A stretch of DNA of 9,515 bases from a bacterium (GTDB taxonomy: Bacteria > Chloroflexota > Chloroflexia > Thermomicrobiales > UBA6265): NCBI GenBank assembly GCA_029977305.1, contig JAPOLF010000074.1:1-9515 (forward strand). Reading direction: 5' to 3'. This document shows, in pieces, positions 6,761 to 9,515 of this stretch. Position 1 is the first letter of the stretch; each line of letters begins with the position of its first letter. The notes under the pieces are model-generated. The model saw only the letters and a program-made list of their open reading frames with translations, was not told the origin of the DNA and ran no database searches. The position numbers were made by a program, and so were the translations under genes.

Positions 6761-7387
6761 GTGAAAACGGTTTTGTGCTACGGCGATTCCAACACGTACG
6801 GGGCGGACCCCGCCAATCCCGGGCGTTTCCCGATCGATGTGCGGTGGACCGGAGTGCTGGCGAAACTGCTTGGCAAGGAGTACCACGTCGTCGAAGAGGG
6901 GCTGAACGGCCGTACCACCCGCTGGGACGACGCCATCGAGCCCGGCCGCAATGGCCTGACCACGCTCCAACCGATCCTCGAGTCGCACAATCCCATCGAT
7001 CTGGTCACGATCATGCTCGGCACCAACGACCTCAAAGCCCGATTCAATCTCAACCCAAGTGACATCGCGCAAAGCGCCGGCGCGCTTGGCCAGATGGCGA
7101 AGGCCTATGCCAAGCGCGCCGACGGGAAGCCGGCTCGCGTGCTGCTGATGGCCCCGCCGCCGACCGTGGAAATCACCGATTACGACCTCATGTTCACCGG
7201 TGCGGCGGAGAAGTCGAAACTCTTCGGCGAGTACTACCGCCGCTCGGCGAAGTGGTACGGCCTCGACTTCCTCGATGTGGGGAAGATCATCGTCTCGAGC
7301 CCAGCGGACGGGATCCACTTCGATCCGAGCGAGCACCGGAAGCTCGCCGAGGCGATGGCGGAGAAGGTCCGCAAGCTCATCGGTTAG
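6761..7387 (+). CDS. SGNH-family esterase, MsAcT-like
   Basis: This is a serine hydrolase of the SGNH (GDSL) superfamily, 208 residues, the usual size for a single-domain member. Block I is GDSNTYG (8-14) with nucleophile Ser10. Block II is GLNGRTT (47-53) with oxyanion Gly50. Block III is GTND (87-90) with Asn89. Block V is DGIHF (183-187) with Asp183 and His186. DVRWTGVLAKLLG (26-38), the EEGLNGRTT stretch and TIMLGTND match, from memory, the Mycobacterium smegmatis arylesterase/acyltransferase MsAcT, so an ester hydrolase or acyl transferase acting on small acetyl-type esters is likely. No signal peptide is visible, so it is probably cytoplasmic. I chose GTG at 6761, with AGGAG (6749-6753) 7 nt upstream. 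The adjacent GTG at 6758 and an ATG at 6722 are less likely; the latter would overlap the -10. A MoeA-like gene follows after 9 nt, suggesting an operon. Confidence 0.9.
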   Translation: MKTVLCYGDSNTYGADPANPGRFPIDVRWTGVLAKLLGKEYHVVEEGLNGRTTRWDDAIEPGRNGLTTLQPILESHNPIDLVTIMLGTNDLKARFNLNPSDIAQSAGALGQMAKAYAKRADGKPARVLLMAPPPTVEITDYDLMFTGAAEKSKLFGEYYRRSAKWYGLDFLDVGKIIVSSPADGIHFDPSEHRKLAEAMAEKVRKLIG

Positions 7388-7396
7388 GCGGCATCG

Positions 7397-8428
7397 ATGA
7401 AGGCGTATACGCTCGAGCCGGCACAGGTCGGCGATGGCGACATCGGGGTGGCATTTGCCGAGGAAGGATTCATCGCTGGAAAGAAGGTGTTTCGCAAGGG
7501 CCACCGACTGACCGCCGAGGACCTCGCGCAGGCGCGCACGCTCGACGCCCCGGTGCACGTGATCCGCATCGAGGCTGATGACCTGCACGAGGACGACGCC
7601 GGACGCCGGCTGGCGCAGGCCGTTGCGGGGAACGGCCTCGAGTTGCGCGGCCCGGCGCAGAGTCGCTACAACCTCGTCGCGACCTGCAAGGGCGTGCTCA
7701 AGGTCGATGTGGCGGCACTCGACCGCATCAACCGCATTCCCGGGTTGGCGGTCTTCACCCTGCCGGATCATCTGACGGTCGTGCCGGGGCGGGTGTGTGC
7801 CGGGGTGAAGATCACGCCGATCTGCGTGCCCGGCGCGGCGATCGGTGACGCCGAGGCCATTGCGGCTGGAACGGCGGTGGTGCGCGTCGCGCCATTCGTG
7901 CCGATGCGGGTCGGGGTGGTGGTCACGGAGGGGCTCTCGAGCAGCGTGCGGGAGCGTTTTCAGGGGATGGTGCGGAAGAAGCTGGGCTGGTTCGGTTCCG
8001 AGGTGTTGCGATTCGAAGAGCCTGCTGCTGAGCCCCATGCGGTGGCAACAGCGCTGACCGGCCTCGTGCGAGATGGCGCGCAAGTGATCTTGCTTGCGGG
8101 CGGCAACACCGTGGATCCGCTCGATCCGGCCCTGCTGGCCTTGCCGGAGGTCGGGGCGGAGATGATCCGCTTCGGGGCTCCCGCCAATCCGGGATCCATG
8201 TTCTGGATGGCGCAGCTCGGGGCGGTTCCGTTGATCAATCTTGCTTCATGCAGCATGTACTCCAAGGCGACGGTGGCCGATCTGGTGTTGCCATGGGTGT
8301 TGAGCGGCGAACAGGTCGGTGCTGAGCAACTGAACGCGCTCGGGCACGGGGGTTTGCTCGATCGGGGGATGGGGTGGCGGTTCCCGGCCTACGAGGTCGA
8401 CACCGTGGACGAATCGACCGAGGAATGA
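7397..8428 (+). CDS. MoeA-like molybdopterin-binding protein
   Basis: A 343-residue protein that matches the MoeA-like molybdopterin-binding family (MoaB/MogA fold), named from remembered motif patterns. The N-terminal part (1-60) is a small unassigned region. DDLHEDDAGRRLAQAVAG (61-78) recalls the family's 'DE-x-x-AA' helix. GPAQSRYNLVATCKGVLKVD (85-104) is followed by VCAGVKITPICVP (133-145). The C-terminal MoaB-like fold spans about 170-315, with LLAGGNTVDPLDP (232-244) in place of the usual 'SGG-x-x-VDP-D-x-TP' and APANPGSMFWMAQLGAVPLI (261-280) resembling the 'GxPxxPGxxxLxA' segment. These proteins bind molybdopterin or a nucleotide precursor; the exact reaction is not established and it need not be a true MoeA. 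ATG 7397 follows the esterase stop by 9 nt, with AGGCGG as a weak ribosome site. glpD begins 30 nt after its stop. No other molybdenum gene is in the window. Confidence 0.78.
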   Translation: MKAYTLEPAQVGDGDIGVAFAEEGFIAGKKVFRKGHRLTAEDLAQARTLDAPVHVIRIEADDLHEDDAGRRLAQAVAGNGLELRGPAQSRYNLVATCKGVLKVDVAALDRINRIPGLAVFTLPDHLTVVPGRVCAGVKITPICVPGAAIGDAEAIAAGTAVVRVAPFVPMRVGVVVTEGLSSSVRERFQGMVRKKLGWFGSEVLRFEEPAAEPHAVATALTGLVRDGAQVILLAGGNTVDPLDPALLALPEVGAEMIRFGAPANPGSMFWMAQLGAVPLINLASCSMYSKATVADLVLPWVLSGEQVGAEQLNALGHGGLLDRGMGWRFPAYEVDTVDESTEE

Positions 8429-8458
8429 GCAGATGAAGCCTCTGCTGCGACGGAACAC

Positions 8459-9515
<1,057 letters not shown>

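Noticed and set aside
6692..8083. Minus-strand open frame continuing upstream of the glycosyltransferase for 464 codons, as if a 1143-residue protein
   Set aside because: This part is antisense to the SGNH and MoeA-like genes, shows no family motifs, and the real start has a good ribosome site at 6691. It is a GC-rich shadow frame.

Overview
The window is GC-rich (G/C-ending codons, several GTG starts) and holds the conserved bacterial order tig-clpP-clpX, flanked by genes of less settled neighbourhood. The gene families (YkcA/YkcB-type glycosyltransferase, MoeA-like molybdopterin-binding protein, MsAcT-like SGNH esterase, secreted SH3b protein) and base composition fit an environmental Chloroflexota (Thermomicrobia-like) or perhaps an actinobacterium. 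This placement is inference, because no rRNA or other phylogenetic marker was compared.

Layout. (1) 1-454, minus: the 5' part of a secreted SH3b-domain protein. (2) 455-938: a 484-bp divergent regulatory region. It carries a plausible minus-strand promoter with a perfect 18-bp palindrome just after its expected start site, two further inverted-repeat clusters, an extended -10 promoter for tig, and a tig leader with a terminator-like hairpin and an alternative pairing. (3) 939-4594, plus: trigger factor, ClpP and ClpX, i.e. a nascent-chain chaperone followed by the peptidase and the AAA+ unfoldase of one protease. A 12-bp hairpin ends tig, and a hairpin-rich 294-bp spacer precedes clpP, so clpP-clpX may be transcribed separately. 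(4) 4615-4644: a 13-bp perfect-stem terminator between clpX and the convergent next gene. (5) 4652-6691, minus: a 679-residue polytopic GT39/YkcB-like glycosyltransferase. (6) 6692-6760: a 69-bp divergent promoter region. (7) 6761-9515, plus: three closely spaced genes, an SGNH esterase like M. smegmatis MsAcT, a MoeA-like molybdopterin-binding protein, and FAD-dependent glycerol-3-phosphate dehydrogenase (GlpD), which runs off the window.

Together these are mostly housekeeping functions: protein folding and turnover, envelope glycan transfer, and a possible small operon of lipid/glycerol-phosphate metabolism with an unexplained molybdopterin-binding member. I see no mobile element, CRISPR array, tRNA, rRNA, toxin-antitoxin or defence genes, and no clear undescribed multi-gene system. 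The parts most worth a second look are regulatory: the 561-578 palindrome, the tig leader, the tig-clpP spacer and the divergent 6.7-kb promoter region.
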